Shown piece after piece: positions 9,063-19,100 of a stretch of 64,000 bases of DNA. The position numbers and the translations under genes were made by a program. Numbering within the stretch: position 1 is the first letter of the stretch; the number at the start of each line of letters is the position of its first letter. The notes beneath the pieces are model-generated. The model was not told the DNA's origin and did not search any database. It saw only the letters and a program-made list of their open reading frames with translations. The stretch covers positions 682,001 through 746,000 of the forward strand of contig NZ_JAJAVE010000001.1 of NCBI RefSeq assembly GCF_020532675.1. The letters are read 5' to 3'. Source of the stretch: Methylobacillus gramineus. GTDB lineage: Bacteria > Pseudomonadota > Gammaproteobacteria > Burkholderiales > Methylophilaceae.

Positions 9063-10154
9063 ATGAAACTCTCTTTAAAGACAATCAAAGCAGCAACAAC
9101 GCAACATGACCTGCGTTGGCAGGCTGTACTTGCAAGGGATGCTACGTATGATGGCCGCTTTTACTATTCTGTCAGCACCACAGGTATCTATTGCCGCCCA
9201 TCCTGCGGTGCACGACGGCCCAAGCCTGAACATGTCGATTTTCATGCCAGTCCCCAGGATGCAGAACAAGCTGGCTTTAAGCCTTGCAAGCGCTGTAAAC
9301 CCAATCAGCCCCCACTTGCCGAACAACAGGCTGTCATGGTGGCAAATGCCTGCAACATGATTGAGCAAGCAGATCATGCTTTCAGCTTAGAGCAGCTTGC
9401 ACAGCAGGCCGGCATAAGTAGTTTTCACTTTCATCGCATATTCAAGGCAATCACCGGGCTGACGCCCAAGGCTTATACCTCAGCCCATCTCCATAAAAGA
9501 GTGCGGATGGGGTTGAAGCAAAGTGATAGCGTGACAGCGGCAATATTCGATGCCGGCTACCAGGCAAGCAGCCGTTTTTATGAATACTCCACGTCTGTCC
9601 TGGGCATGACACCTTCCAGGTTTCGTGCTGGCGGCCTCAAGATGCAAATTCGCTTTGCGGTTGCAGAATGCTCGCTAGGCGCTATTCTGGTCGCCAGCAC
9701 GACGAAAGGGGTATGTGCCATTTTGCTGGGAGATGATCCAGAGTCATTATTGCATGAGCTGGAGGACACCTTTCCACACGCTGAGCTATTGGGGGGCGAT
9801 GCCGGGTTTGAAGAGATGGTGGCGCAGGTGGTCGGATTGATAGAAGCTCCTGGCTTGGGACTGAGTTTGCCGTTGGACATTCAAGGGACGGCGTTCCAGC
9901 AGCGGGTATGGCAGTTATTGCGGGATATCCCGCCTGGAACAACGGCTACCTATACCGAGATTGCAGCGAAACTGGGCAGTCCTCGTGCTGTCAGGGCGGT
10001 GGCTTCTGCTTGCGCTGCAAACAAGCTGGCAGTGGCGATTCCATGCCATCGGGTGGTGCGTCGTGATGGGCATCTTGCCGGGTATCGCTGGGGCATAGCG
10101 CGTAAACGTGCCTTACTCGATAAGGAGTCAGGCCTTGAGTGTGAGGATCAATAG
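9063..10154 (+). CDS. ada: bifunctional transcriptional activator / O6-methylguanine-DNA methyltransferase Ada
   Basis: Repairs methylphosphotriesters and O6-methylguanine by suicidal transfer to Cys and, once methylated, activates the alkylation response. 363 residues with three modules: an N-terminal zinc domain with Cys44, Cys48, Cys75 and Cys78 (YCRPSCG and PCKRCKP), an AraC-type helix-turn-helix (about 95-195), and a C-terminal methyltransferase with the PCHRV active site at Cys328. All catalytic Cys are intact. alkB follows 27 bases downstream, giving an ada-alkB operon as in enteric bacteria. An Ada box lies upstream. Confidence 0.97.
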   Translation: MKLSLKTIKAATTQHDLRWQAVLARDATYDGRFYYSVSTTGIYCRPSCGARRPKPEHVDFHASPQDAEQAGFKPCKRCKPNQPPLAEQQAVMVANACNMIEQADHAFSLEQLAQQAGISSFHFHRIFKAITGLTPKAYTSAHLHKRVRMGLKQSDSVTAAIFDAGYQASSRFYEYSTSVLGMTPSRFRAGGLKMQIRFAVAECSLGAILVASTTKGVCAILLGDDPESLLHELEDTFPHAELLGGDAGFEEMVAQVVGLIEAPGLGLSLPLDIQGTAFQQRVWQLLRDIPPGTTATYTEIAAKLGSPRAVRAVASACAANKLAVAIPCHRVVRRDGHLAGYRWGIARKRALLDKESGLECEDQ

Positions 10155-10181
10155 TATGGCTTTCTGGAGCATATACTCGGC

Positions 10182-10835
10182 ATGAATGGGGATTTGTTCG
10201 CGGATTTGGAACCGGGGCAAGGTTGCGAGGCGCTGGGTCTGGATGCTTTTATTCTCAGGCGTTTTGCCTTGCCATCTGAGCAGCTGCTCTGGCAAGACTT
10301 GCAGCTTGTATTAGCTAGAGCGCCGATGCGACATATGGTAACACCAGGTGGTTTTCGTATGTCGGTGGCGATGAGTAATGCTGGGAGCTTAGGCTGGGTA
10401 TCTGACAAAACCGGCTATCGCTATGATGAGATTGATCCAGTATCAGGCCTGCCTTGGCCAGCCATCCCAACCTCTTTTATGGCATTGGCAGCCCAGGCGG
10501 CCCATCATGCGGGGTTTAAGGCGTTTCAACCTGATGCCTGCCTGATTAATCGTTATGCGCCCGAGTCCAAGCTAAGCCTGCATCAGGACAAGAATGAGCT
10601 GGATTTTACCCAGCCTATTGTTTCGGTCTCATTGGGGTTGTCAGCCACATTCTTGTTTGGCGGGGCCTTACGCACTGATAAGCCCTTACGGACGATACTG
10701 CAGCATGGCGATGTGGTGGTGTGGGGAGGGGCTTCCCGCTTGAATTACCATGGCATATTACCCATCAAGCCGGGACGGCATCCACTGGTTGGCGAGTGTC
10801 GTATCAACCTGACGTTTAGGCATGCAGGAAGATAA
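10182..10835 (+). CDS. alkB: DNA oxidative demethylase AlkB
   Basis: Fe(II)/2-oxoglutarate dioxygenase that removes methyl groups from 1-methyladenine and 3-methylcytosine. 217 residues, the standard length. The iron ligands are His134 and Asp136 in SLHQDKNE and His190 in NYHGILPI; the 2-oxoglutarate-binding arginines are in RINLTFR near residues 207-213. It is the second gene of an ada-alkB operon. A GGAG sequence is present before the ATG at 10182, though with long spacing. Confidence 0.96.
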   Translation: MNGDLFADLEPGQGCEALGLDAFILRRFALPSEQLLWQDLQLVLARAPMRHMVTPGGFRMSVAMSNAGSLGWVSDKTGYRYDEIDPVSGLPWPAIPTSFMALAAQAAHHAGFKAFQPDACLINRYAPESKLSLHQDKNELDFTQPIVSVSLGLSATFLFGGALRTDKPLRTILQHGDVVVWGGASRLNYHGILPIKPGRHPLVGECRINLTFRHAGR

Positions 10836-10951
10836 CTGGTCCTGCAAATTTGTTGAATCTGGCGGGTAATCTCCAAGTAAATTTTTGATAGATTATCTCC
10901 ACATGCATCAATGCTGTGTGGATGGATTGTATACATAAGGAAATTGAACTC

Positions 10952-11650
10952 ATGAAAACTGCCATGGCCTTGCGCCATCTTGCCTTTGAAGACCTGGATG
11001 GGATTGCCCCGATTTTGCTGGAGGCGGGGTACACGCTGCAATATGTAGATACGCCGACTGCAACGAATGAGGACTATGAGCAGGCCACCAATGTGGACCT
11101 TCTGTTTGTATTGGGTGGCCCGATTGGCGTTTACCAAACAGAAGATTACCCATTTCTGCAGCAGGTTATCGACGTCACCAGGCACAGGCTGGAAAGTGGC
11201 AAGGCTACTCTCGGCATCTGCCTGGGAGCGCAGATCATGGCACGTGCTCTGGGAGCCAATGTCTATGCGGGTGTGCAGGGCAAGGAAATTGGCTGGAGTG
11301 CTTTGTCTTTAAATGACGCAGGCAAAGCTTCACCATTGAAGGTCTTGGATAGTCAGAGCCAGGTGTTGCATTGGCATGGGGATACGTTCGATTTACCAGA
11401 CGGGGCCACACTGTTGGCGTCTTCAGCGCTGTATGCCAATCAGGCCTTTGCATATGGCCGTCATGGGCTGGCATTGCAATTTCATATTGAAGTTACCGCC
11501 CCGGGGCTGGAGCGCTGGTATGTGGGCCATGTGGGGGAGTTAGGTACTTTATCGGTGCCGCATCTACGTGCCCAGGGACAGCAATTGGCGCCTGCTTTGC
11601 AGTCAAAGTTAAAAGCGGTGATTACACAATGGATTGCAAATGTTGAATAA
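10952..11650 (+). CDS. class I glutamine amidotransferase-like protein
   Basis: 232 residues of the GATase1 (GMP-synthase-like) family. The nucleophile elbow GICLGAQ contains Cys90 and the partner His/Glu occur in ALQFHIEV, so the triad is complete. No synthetase domain is attached, so the acceptor is unknown; family members of this kind are often annotated as glutamine amidotransferase or cytosolic peptidase-like. The start at 10952 (MKTAMALRH) is preferred over the in-frame ATG 36 bases upstream because AAGGAAA precedes it and the extra residues do not resemble the family. A GNAT gene follows 18 bases downstream. Confidence 0.85.
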   Translation: MKTAMALRHLAFEDLDGIAPILLEAGYTLQYVDTPTATNEDYEQATNVDLLFVLGGPIGVYQTEDYPFLQQVIDVTRHRLESGKATLGICLGAQIMARALGANVYAGVQGKEIGWSALSLNDAGKASPLKVLDSQSQVLHWHGDTFDLPDGATLLASSALYANQAFAYGRHGLALQFHIEVTAPGLERWYVGHVGELGTLSVPHLRAQGQQLAPALQSKLKAVITQWIANVE

Positions 11651-11668
11651 AGGAACAGTTGGTTAAAC

Positions 11669-12382
11669 ATGAACTTTAACAACTATGGACAGCCAGTAGG
11701 CCCCGATCTGTCAGACTGGCATACGCGGCCTCTACCACCGCATGTTGAACTTGCTGGCCATTATTGCCGGCTTGAACCAGTGAGTCAGCGGCATGCGGAG
11801 AGTTTGTTTGCCGCCTATCAATTGGCTGATGACCATCGGGACTGGACCTATATTGCAGTTGGCCCATTCGACGCATTGACCAGTTTTGAGCAATATGTGC
11901 TCGAGCTCGAAGCGTCGAGCGATCCCCTGCATTACGCAGTGATTGATCTTGAGACAGAACGTGCAATCGGGACGTTATCCCTGATGCGGATTGATCCTAA
12001 GAATGGCGTGGTTGAGGTGGGATTCGTGGTGTATTCACCATTGCTGCAAAAGTCCAGAATAGCCACGGAAGCGCAGTTCCTGCTGATGCGACACGTGTTT
12101 GATGACCTGGGATATAGACGCTATGAATGGAAGTGTGATGACTTGAACGCACCGTCACGTGCGGCTGCCTTGAGGTTGGGTTTCCGCTTTGAAGGGGTGT
12201 TCCGCCAGGCGGTGGTCTATAAGGGGCGTAGCCGTGATACTGCCTGGTTTTCCATCATTGATCAGGAGTGGCCAGCATTGCGTGAGGTGTATCTGCGGTG
12301 GCTTGCGCCGGACAATTTTGATAAGGCCGGGCAGCAAATTGTACGTTTATCTGAATGGGTGCAAGCAATTCAGACTTTTTAA
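11669..12382 (+). CDS. GNAT-family N-acetyltransferase (RimJ/RimL type)
   Basis: 237 residues. The acetyl-CoA-binding fold is recognisable in the sequence EVGFVVYSPLLQKSRIATEA followed by LGYRRYEWKCDDLNAPSRAA and ALRLGFRFEG, which is characteristic of the RimL-like branch acting on small molecules or protein N-termini. The substrate is not predictable. It is 18 bases downstream of the amidotransferase gene and probably cotranscribed with it. AAGGAAC precedes the start. Confidence 0.87.
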   Translation: MNFNNYGQPVGPDLSDWHTRPLPPHVELAGHYCRLEPVSQRHAESLFAAYQLADDHRDWTYIAVGPFDALTSFEQYVLELEASSDPLHYAVIDLETERAIGTLSLMRIDPKNGVVEVGFVVYSPLLQKSRIATEAQFLLMRHVFDDLGYRRYEWKCDDLNAPSRAAALRLGFRFEGVFRQAVVYKGRSRDTAWFSIIDQEWPALREVYLRWLAPDNFDKAGQQIVRLSEWVQAIQTF

Positions 12383-12395
12383 CAACAGCTAAGTG

Positions 12396-12836
12396 TTAAT
12401 GCGCTGTGGCCTGCAAGGTCATCTCTGATTTCAGTTGTGTCAGGGCGTGAATGTCATGTTCTGTCAGTCCGGTATCTGGATCGCAACGGACTAAACGATT
12501 AAACGCTGTGGGGAATTCCCCATCGTCCAGCACTATCCACGGGTGCTGGTCTCCGCAGCATTTAAGCCAATCAAAAATTTCAGACAATCGCCAGTGCGCA
12601 TCTTGCGAGTCTTCTTGTAAGTCTGGCGTGGTGCCGATCACGCGAGGTTTGATATCGTCCGAGAAAATATGGCAGATATCTTCAAAGGGCATGTTCTTGC
12701 GCCATTTGCTGCTCACAACTACTTTTATTTCCTGATGCGCTCTTAACCAGCTTTCCAGCAAGGGGAGTTTGCTAAAGCTTTGGTTGAGCTGTCCTGCCGG
12801 ATGTAAAACACCGTCGAAGCTGAGAAAAAGAATCAT
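12396..12836 (-). CDS. HAD-like protein lacking the canonical nucleophile
   Basis: 146 residues that resemble the small HAD-like domain proteins beginning FLDxDGVLHP. Motif I here reads FLSFDGVLHP: the first Asp, the phosphotransfer nucleophile, is Ser6 (codon AGC), while the second Asp (Asp8) is kept. Motif II (VVSSKWRKN) and the motif IV acid pair (IVLDDGEF) are present. The protein may therefore be a non-catalytic or altered-function HAD member. It is transcribed toward, and converges with, the acetyltransferase gene. No partner is evident. Confidence 0.75.
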   Translation of the reverse strand: MILFLSFDGVLHPAGQLNQSFSKLPLLESWLRAHQEIKVVVSSKWRKNMPFEDICHIFSDDIKPRVIGTTPDLQEDSQDAHWRLSEIFDWLKCCGDQHPWIVLDDGEFPTAFNRLVRCDPDTGLTEHDIHALTQLKSEMTLQATAH

Positions 12837-12894
12837 GAAGGTAGAGGTATGGGCTTGATCAAAGCGATACCGATATTTAAAGGATGTATAGGAT

Positions 12895-12932
12895 ATTCGA
12901 TATTTGTTAAGGTGATGTTACAAATATCGAAT
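12895..12932. repeat. perfect 13-base inverted repeat
   Basis: ATTCGATATTTGT (12895-12907) and ACAAATATCGAAT (12920-12932) are exact reverse complements around a 12-base spacer. They lie between the HAD-like gene and the frameshifted lipoprotein gene, both on the minus strand. There is no U-run next to the stem, so an operator or an RNA hairpin is as likely as a terminator. Confidence 0.6.
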
Positions 12933-12964
12933 TAGAAGGAATATCTATTACCGCACATCTCGAT

Positions 12965-12987
12965 GTGGCCCGAATTGAACGGGCCAC
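12965..12987. terminator. GC-rich hairpin, possible transcription end
   Basis: GTGGCCCG and CGGGCCAC form a perfect 8-base stem with loop AATTGAA just after the stop of the minus-strand lipoprotein gene. It lacks the U-run of a standard rho-independent terminator, so it may only protect a 3' end. Confidence 0.4.
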
Positions 12988-12995
12988 GTACCGCG

Positions 12996-13519
12996 TTATT
13001 GGATGTCTGTCAGTTTGCCTAGCTGCTTGATGAATTCAGCAATATTGTTTTGTATCGATTTTTCGTTTGCTATCCTCAAACGTGCGATAGCCACTGCCGC
13101 ATCTGAAAAAGTGGCGGTGCCAGTTGCCTTGATTGGTAATACCTTTTCAAAACCATCTTTGTATACGCGATAGTTCACATTCGACACAACATCAAATGTC
13201 AGGCCGATCAGGGGTTGCTCTAAAGAGACCAGGTTGGCATCATTTTATATTGGGAGCCATTGGCATCTGTTGCTGTCAGGCCGGCCAGTACAAGCGACTC
13301 CTTCAATGCTCCTTCAAAATTTTCCTGGCTGACCTGAGAGGTCCACATGGGGTTGGTTGCTTTACCTCCAGTCACGGCTGCCACGGTAAATTTCCCTTTT
13401 TGTGCCGGGTTGACGCTTTGCACGGTTTCAGCAGAAATCAGCATGGCTTCTTTGGTGGCCGGTGATGCGCAACCAGCCAGTGCAGCCAGCATCAGTAGAG
13501 GAATAATATTCTTTTTCAT
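12996..13519 (-). pseudogene. lipoprotein gene interrupted by one frameshift
   Basis: The first frame (13519-13220) starts MKKNIIPLLMLAALAGC, a clear lipoprotein signal with Cys17, and runs to about residue 92 before reading into a premature stop. Shifting the frame by one base near 13237-13246 restores a continuous sequence (DANLVSLEQPLIGLTFDVV, then NVNYRVYKDGFEKVLPIKA) down to the stop at 12996. The restored product would be about 174 residues, a probable membrane-anchored periplasmic protein of unknown function. The break fits a single-base deletion. It is either a real inactivation or a sequencing error. Confidence 0.8.
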
Positions 13520-13654
13520 TGTTATATAACCCTGAGTAATGAGGATGAATGATGCACATGCATCGCGCAGAATTTTAATGCATTATTGATACTCATTTAC
13601 AGAACCAACTTAACTTCTTAATTATTTTCATCATGTGACTTTACTATTGAATCG

Positions 13655-13671
13655 TCAGCTTTCTGTCAGCT
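13655..13671 (+). promoter_or_regulatory. direct repeat upstream of the RND efflux operon
   Basis: TCAGCT at 13655-13660 and 13666-13671 repeats with an 11-base period, the arrangement OmpR-family regulators commonly use. A possible TTGAAT (13647-13652) and TAGGAT (13671-13676) with an 18-base spacer surround it. The downstream operon encodes its own OmpR-family regulator, so autoregulation is a natural guess, but the site is unproven. Confidence 0.33.
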
Positions 13672-13713
13672 AGGATTAAGGTTGACGTAGGGTATGGTCA
13701 ATACCATGCAGGC

Positions 13714-14985
13714 ATGGGTAAAAAAAGGTATTTCCTCTCTTTAACAGGGCGGCGGTTTTTATTGCTGCTGGCTTTGGTGTCCTGCCAGGCATTGGCTGAA
13801 GATGCCCACAGCATGAACCTGCAGCAACTCACTCAGGAGTTGCGGGCGCAGAATCCCCAATTCATGCAGGCCGAACAGGGCCGATTGCAGATTGCGGCGC
13901 AAATTCCGCAAGCGCTTGCATGGGATAGGCCCATGGTAGGCATGGAGCAAACGCCGATCCCGCATGGCAACCTGAGTCGCTCCCAGGGGACGAGTTACCG
14001 GCTCACCCAAACCATGTCTTTCCCAGGAAAAAAGCAGCTGGCGGCTGACATCCTGCAATCCCAGGCAGACAGTGCCGGCGCACAGATTGATGGTTTATAT
14101 GTGCAGTTGCTGGCGCAACTGAAAACCCAATATTACCAATTACTTGCCTTGCAAAAGCAAGAGCAGATCAACCAGGACACGATAGCGCGCCTCGAGCAGC
14201 TCAAGCAGGTGGCGAAAGTGCGTTATGCCAACAATGCGGCGGCCTTTGTCGATTATATGAATGCGCAGGTGGCACAAGGCAGTGCTGAAAATGATATCTT
14301 CCAGACTCGCCGCCAGATTGCAGTGGCACAGCAAAGTATCAATAGCCTTATTGGTCGCAATCCTGTTCAGCCGCTTCTAGTACAGGCGCAGGAAACAGGC
14401 GAGTTGGACCTGAGGCCTTTATTTGAATTGCTTGATGAAGCGCAAGGTAGGCACCCTGCGTTGCGCGACAGTGCTTTTCAGCTGGAAGCTGCCCAGAAAA
14501 ATGTGGCGTTGGCCAAGAAAGCCTATTACCCCGATATGCAGCTCATCCTGACCAAGATCAGCGACCATCCACCTTATGGTATGGCAGGTAATGCATATGG
14601 CCTGGAGGTCGATCTGGTGCTACCTACCTGGTTTTTCCAGAGTGAGAAAGCTGGGGTCAACGCGGCCAATGCCGGAATGATTTCAGCTCAGGCTGGGACT
14701 GAGGTTGCATGGCGACAGGTGCAGCTGGAGATTGCAAATGCTTATAGCCAGGTGCAGCAGGTCGTCAGCGAAAAAGCCTTGCTTGAGCAGCGACGCTTAC
14801 CAGAGGCCAGAGCTGCTTACCGATTGGCGCTGCACAGCTATGCCAATAATGCTGGTGATTTCAACGGCTTGTTGCTGGCGCAGCAGAACTTACGGGATAC
14901 CGAGCTTGCTGCTGCTCACATAGAAGGAGGTCTAGCACAGGCAATAGCTGCGCTGGACGCATCAGTAGGGAGAGGGGAAGACTGA
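13714..14985 (+). CDS. outer-membrane efflux channel, TolC/CusC-CzcC family
   Basis: 423 residues with an N-terminal signal peptide (RRFLLLLALVSCQALA), followed by the repeated coiled-coil/OEP domain typical of TolC-like channels (about 35-220 and 235-415). It forms the outer-membrane duct of a tripartite efflux pump. It is first in a five-gene operon; the adaptor gene starts five bases after its stop. The start at 13714 is the longest option. The ribosome site (GCAGGC) is weak, so a slightly different start is possible. Substrate assignment to metals comes from the neighbouring pump. Confidence 0.88.
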   Translation: MGKKRYFLSLTGRRFLLLLALVSCQALAEDAHSMNLQQLTQELRAQNPQFMQAEQGRLQIAAQIPQALAWDRPMVGMEQTPIPHGNLSRSQGTSYRLTQTMSFPGKKQLAADILQSQADSAGAQIDGLYVQLLAQLKTQYYQLLALQKQEQINQDTIARLEQLKQVAKVRYANNAAAFVDYMNAQVAQGSAENDIFQTRRQIAVAQQSINSLIGRNPVQPLLVQAQETGELDLRPLFELLDEAQGRHPALRDSAFQLEAAQKNVALAKKAYYPDMQLILTKISDHPPYGMAGNAYGLEVDLVLPTWFFQSEKAGVNAANAGMISAQAGTEVAWRQVQLEIANAYSQVQQVVSEKALLEQRRLPEARAAYRLALHSYANNAGDFNGLLLAQQNLRDTELAAAHIEGGLAQAIAALDASVGRGED

Positions 14986-14989
14986 CATC

Positions 14990-16102
14990 ATGCGCAAGCC
15001 ATTGGTATTGATCATTGTATTTGTATTAGGTGCAACGGCAGGTGCCATCCTCATGCCCATCAATTGGCATCAGGTGCAGACACTGTCCCCGGAGGTCAGC
15101 AATCAGCCTGATCCTGCATCGCAAGTGTCACCACCCAGAGCAGACAGGCTAGATCCAGATTTTTTTCATAGCGCATTACCTGAGTCCCGGGAAATCAATG
15201 ACCTGATTCCTATCATGGGTAGACTGGCATTCAATGCAGAAAACATTCATTTGGTGTCTGCGCGTATTGCTGGTCGGCTGGACCGTATCCTGGTATTTGA
15301 GGGGGTTACGGTGAAGCAGGGGCAGCCTGTAGCCGCACTTTACAGTCCGGAATATATCTCTGCGCAGAATGAGCTGCTTTTGGCACGCAACACCTGGCGT
15401 ACTTTGCAGGGTAGCAAGGCGACGCAAGAGCTGGCAGAAGATGCTGAATCCACCCTGCAGTCTGCGCGAGAACGTATGAAGGTGATGGGGGCTTCCGATC
15501 AGGATATACGTCAGCTGGAGCAGACTGGGAAAATCAATGAGCATCTGTTGTTGCGCGCTCCCATCAGTGGTGTGGTCACAGTGCGCAATATGGACCCAGG
15601 GGCCTTTATCAACCTCGGTGACAGCTTCATGTCGATTGCTGATGTTTCAACGCTGTGGTTTTACGGCAATGTGTATGAGCAAGACTACGCAAGCATCAAG
15701 CTGGGACAGGGAATGCAGCTTAATGTGCAGGCCTTGCCCGGACAAGTCTATGCGGCCCGGGTAGACCTCATCGCTCCTAGCGTGGATAGCGAAAGCAATA
15801 CGCTGAGAGTGCGTTGCCGCGTCACTAATGATGGGCGATTACGCCCTGACATGTTTGCCACTGCCAGCCTCAATGTGGGTAAGCGCCAGGCTTTACTTGT
15901 TCCAGCAGATGCCATCATCCGCTCCTTGCAGGTGGATTACATCATTGTCGAAATGGCGGATGGTCATTTCCGCAAAAGACAAGTGACCACCATGCCTTAT
16001 CAGGATGGATTGGTAGCGATTGTGCAGGGATTGAATGCAGGAGAAAAAGTGGTGGTAAGAGGCGCAACCTTGCTCAATCAGACATTGTCAGGTGCTGCAT
16101 AA
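14990..16102 (+). CDS. efflux RND periplasmic adaptor (CusB/CzcB family)
   Basis: 370 residues of the membrane-fusion protein family. An uncleaved N-terminal anchor (about residues 4-24) is followed by a barrel-sandwich segment (IAGRLDRILVFEGVTVKQGQ, about 90-110), an alpha-hairpin, and the returning half-motif HLLLRAPISGVVTVRN near 185. It links the inner-membrane pump to the outer-membrane channel. The stop codon overlaps the pump start by one base (TAATG), indicating translational coupling. No His-rich or Met-rich metal-binding N-terminus is seen. Confidence 0.9.
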   Translation: MRKPLVLIIVFVLGATAGAILMPINWHQVQTLSPEVSNQPDPASQVSPPRADRLDPDFFHSALPESREINDLIPIMGRLAFNAENIHLVSARIAGRLDRILVFEGVTVKQGQPVAALYSPEYISAQNELLLARNTWRTLQGSKATQELAEDAESTLQSARERMKVMGASDQDIRQLEQTGKINEHLLLRAPISGVVTVRNMDPGAFINLGDSFMSIADVSTLWFYGNVYEQDYASIKLGQGMQLNVQALPGQVYAARVDLIAPSVDSESNTLRVRCRVTNDGRLRPDMFATASLNVGKRQALLVPADAIIRSLQVDYIIVEMADGHFRKRQVTTMPYQDGLVAIVQGLNAGEKVVVRGATLLNQTLSGAA

Positions 16103-19100
16103 TGCAGGCAAGTGGGGCTTTTATCGCAGGGGTGTTGCGCAGGCGATTGTTGATCATGGGCTTGTGCCTGGGATTGTTGGTGCTGGGCTATATCAGTTTC
16201 AACAAGTTGCCTATCGAGCCATATCCCAATATATCCCCGCTCAATGTCCAGGTGATCACGCAGTGGCCTGGCCGAGGTACCAATGAAATAGAGCGCCAGA
16301 TTACGGTACCGGTGGAAACATCGCTGGCCAACCTGCCACATCTCAAGACCTTCCGCTCGGTTTCATTGTTTGGTCTTTCGGTTGTTACTCTGCAGTTCGA
16401 GGATGGTACAGACTCGTTCACTGCACGCCAGAATGTGCAACTGCAACTAGATACCGCTGAATTGCCAGAAGGCATTCAGAGTGAGCTGAGCCCGGATGCC
16501 GACGCCTTGGGGGAAGTGTTGCGGTATCGCGTGGCCTCTGAGAGTGGCGATGACGTCATGCTGCTCAAGTCTTATCAGGACTGGGAAATATATCGGCAGC
16601 TCAAGACCGTGCCTGGCATCGCTGATATCAATGGGTTTGGCGGGCCTACTAAGCAATACCAGGTATTGCCGGATGTAAAAAAGCTACAGGCTTACAATAT
16701 CTCGCTCAACCAGTTGGTGGAGGCGTTGGGTAATGCTAATGCCAATGCAGGGGGCGGTAATCTCAGGTCGGGAGAGCAACAGTATGTCGTACGGGGCATA
16801 GGTCTGGTGAAAACCCTGGAGGATGTAAGTAATATCGTGATCGTCTCCAGAAGCGGCATTCCAGTGCGAGTGGGAGATGTAGCTAGCGTTGAGTTTGGCT
16901 ACGCACCACGCTTGGGCGTAGTGCAATATAACGATAACCCAGATGCGGTAGAGGGCATCGTGCTCATGCGGCGTGGCGGAAATGCTTCAGAAATGCTGGA
17001 GCGTGTGCATAGCAAGGTTGACCAGATCAATAGTAGTGGTCTACTGCCTGAAGGCATACACCTGGAGCCATTTTACGACAGGCAGGAGTTGCTGGACCTG
17101 ACCATGGGCACCGTACATCACACGCTATTGTTTGGGATGGCACTGGTTTTGGTGGTGCTTTTCGTTTTCCTGGGTAGCCTGCGTGCCGCCATAGCAGTGG
17201 CAATCGTGATCCCGTTAGCGTTGAGTGTTTCATTTGCAGGCATGGTGCTGGCAATTCCGGCTAACCTGATTTCGCTAGGGGCAATCGATTTTGGCCTGAT
17301 TGTGGATGCGGCGGTGATCGTGATCGAGAACATCATGCGGCGCATGGAAAATGGTAGCAGCAATTTGCGCCAGACTATCGTGGCTGCTGCAGCGGAGGTG
17401 CAGCGCCCCATGATTTTTTCCACTATGATCATCATCATGGCTTATGCGCCTCTCTTCATTATGGGCGGGGTTGAAGGCAAGATTTTTCACCCGATGGCAT
17501 ATACCATGGGCTTGGCGCTCCTGGCTTCCATGATCCTCAGCCTGACCTTCATTCCATCAGCAGCATCTTTCCTGTTCAAGCCGGATAAGATAGAACACAG
17601 GCCTGGCATGATAGGCGCCTTGATCAAGGTGTATCGCCCACTGCTGGCAGTATTGCTGCGTAAGCCAGGGATGGTGGCGGTGGCTGCCTTGCTGGCGTTT
17701 GGCATTGCGCTGGTGGGTGCGAGCCGCCTGGGTACCAGCTTCCTGCCCACACTGGAGGAGAATAATCTCTGGGTGCGTATCACACTACCCAATACCGTGG
17801 ATTTACATTACTCCTCTGATTTTGCCTCCCGCGTGCGTGGTTATCTGCTTAAGCAGCCTGAAGTCAAAACCGTGGTCGGGCAGATCGGCAGACCGGATGA
17901 TGGCACGGATGCCACTGGTGTCTTCAATGTAGAGTTTGGGGTTTATCTGAAAAAACCTGAAGAGTGGGCTGCAGGCGTGACACGAGATGACCTGGTCAAG
18001 CGGGTAGAAGGCTATTTGCAGGCCATTCCCGGGATTGAATACAACTTCTCGCAATACATACAGGACAACGTGGCTGAAGCATTATCTGGTGTCAAGGGTG
18101 AGAACTCGGTGAAGATCTTTGGGGATGATCTTGAAGTGCTTCATGAAAAGGCATTGCAGGTGCAATCCATACTGCGCGGCATTGATGGCATGACGGATGT
18201 CGGCATTTTCCGTGAGCTGGGTCAGCCCACCATGAATATACGGGTCAATCGAGAAGCCAGTGCGCGCTTTGGGCTCAATGTAGCAGATATACAAAACCTG
18301 GTGATCAATGCCATTGGGGGTAGCCCTGTGAGCAAGGTGCTGGAAGGTGAGCGTTCATTTGATCTGGCGTTGCGTTTTCCTGAGGCACAACGTAATCGCC
18401 TGGACTTGATTCAGCGGTTGCTGGTGGATACGCCTGATGGGCAACGTATTCCTTTATCCATGGTCGCAACGGTGGAGCTCAGTGATGGCCCCTTCTTTAT
18501 TTATCGAGAATCCGGACGCCGTTATATTGCTATCCGCTTTGGCGTGAGAGACAGGGATCTTGGCAGTGCGGCAGCGGAGGCACAGAAGCTGGTAAGCGAG
18601 CAGGTGGACCTGCCGCGTGGCTATAAAACTCAATGGGATGGACAGTTCAACCAGATGCAGGAAGCGCATAAAAAACTGGCAGTGATTGTCCCTTTAACCT
18701 TGCTGGCGATTTTTATCATGCTGTACTCTGCATTTGGCAGCGCCAAGGATGCCTCGTTGGTATTGTTGAATGTGCCATTTGCCACCATAGGTGGGATTGC
18801 GGCGCTTTATCTGGCAGGTGAGGAGCTTTCAATTTCCGCAGGAATAGGCTTTCTTTCCTTGTTTGGCATTGCCATCCAGGATGGTGTCATTCTTATCTCT
18901 TATATCAAGAGTTTGTATAATCAGGGTGAGCATGGGCTGCAAAAAGCCATTCTTGAAGGGGCGTCCATGCGCTTGCGTCCGGTGCTGATGACGGCCATGC
19001 TGGCAGGACTGGGATTGCTGCCAGCGGCATTGTCACAAGCGATTGGTTCCCAGGCGCAGCGCCCTCTGGCATTGGTCATTGTCGGAGGCATGGTCACTAC

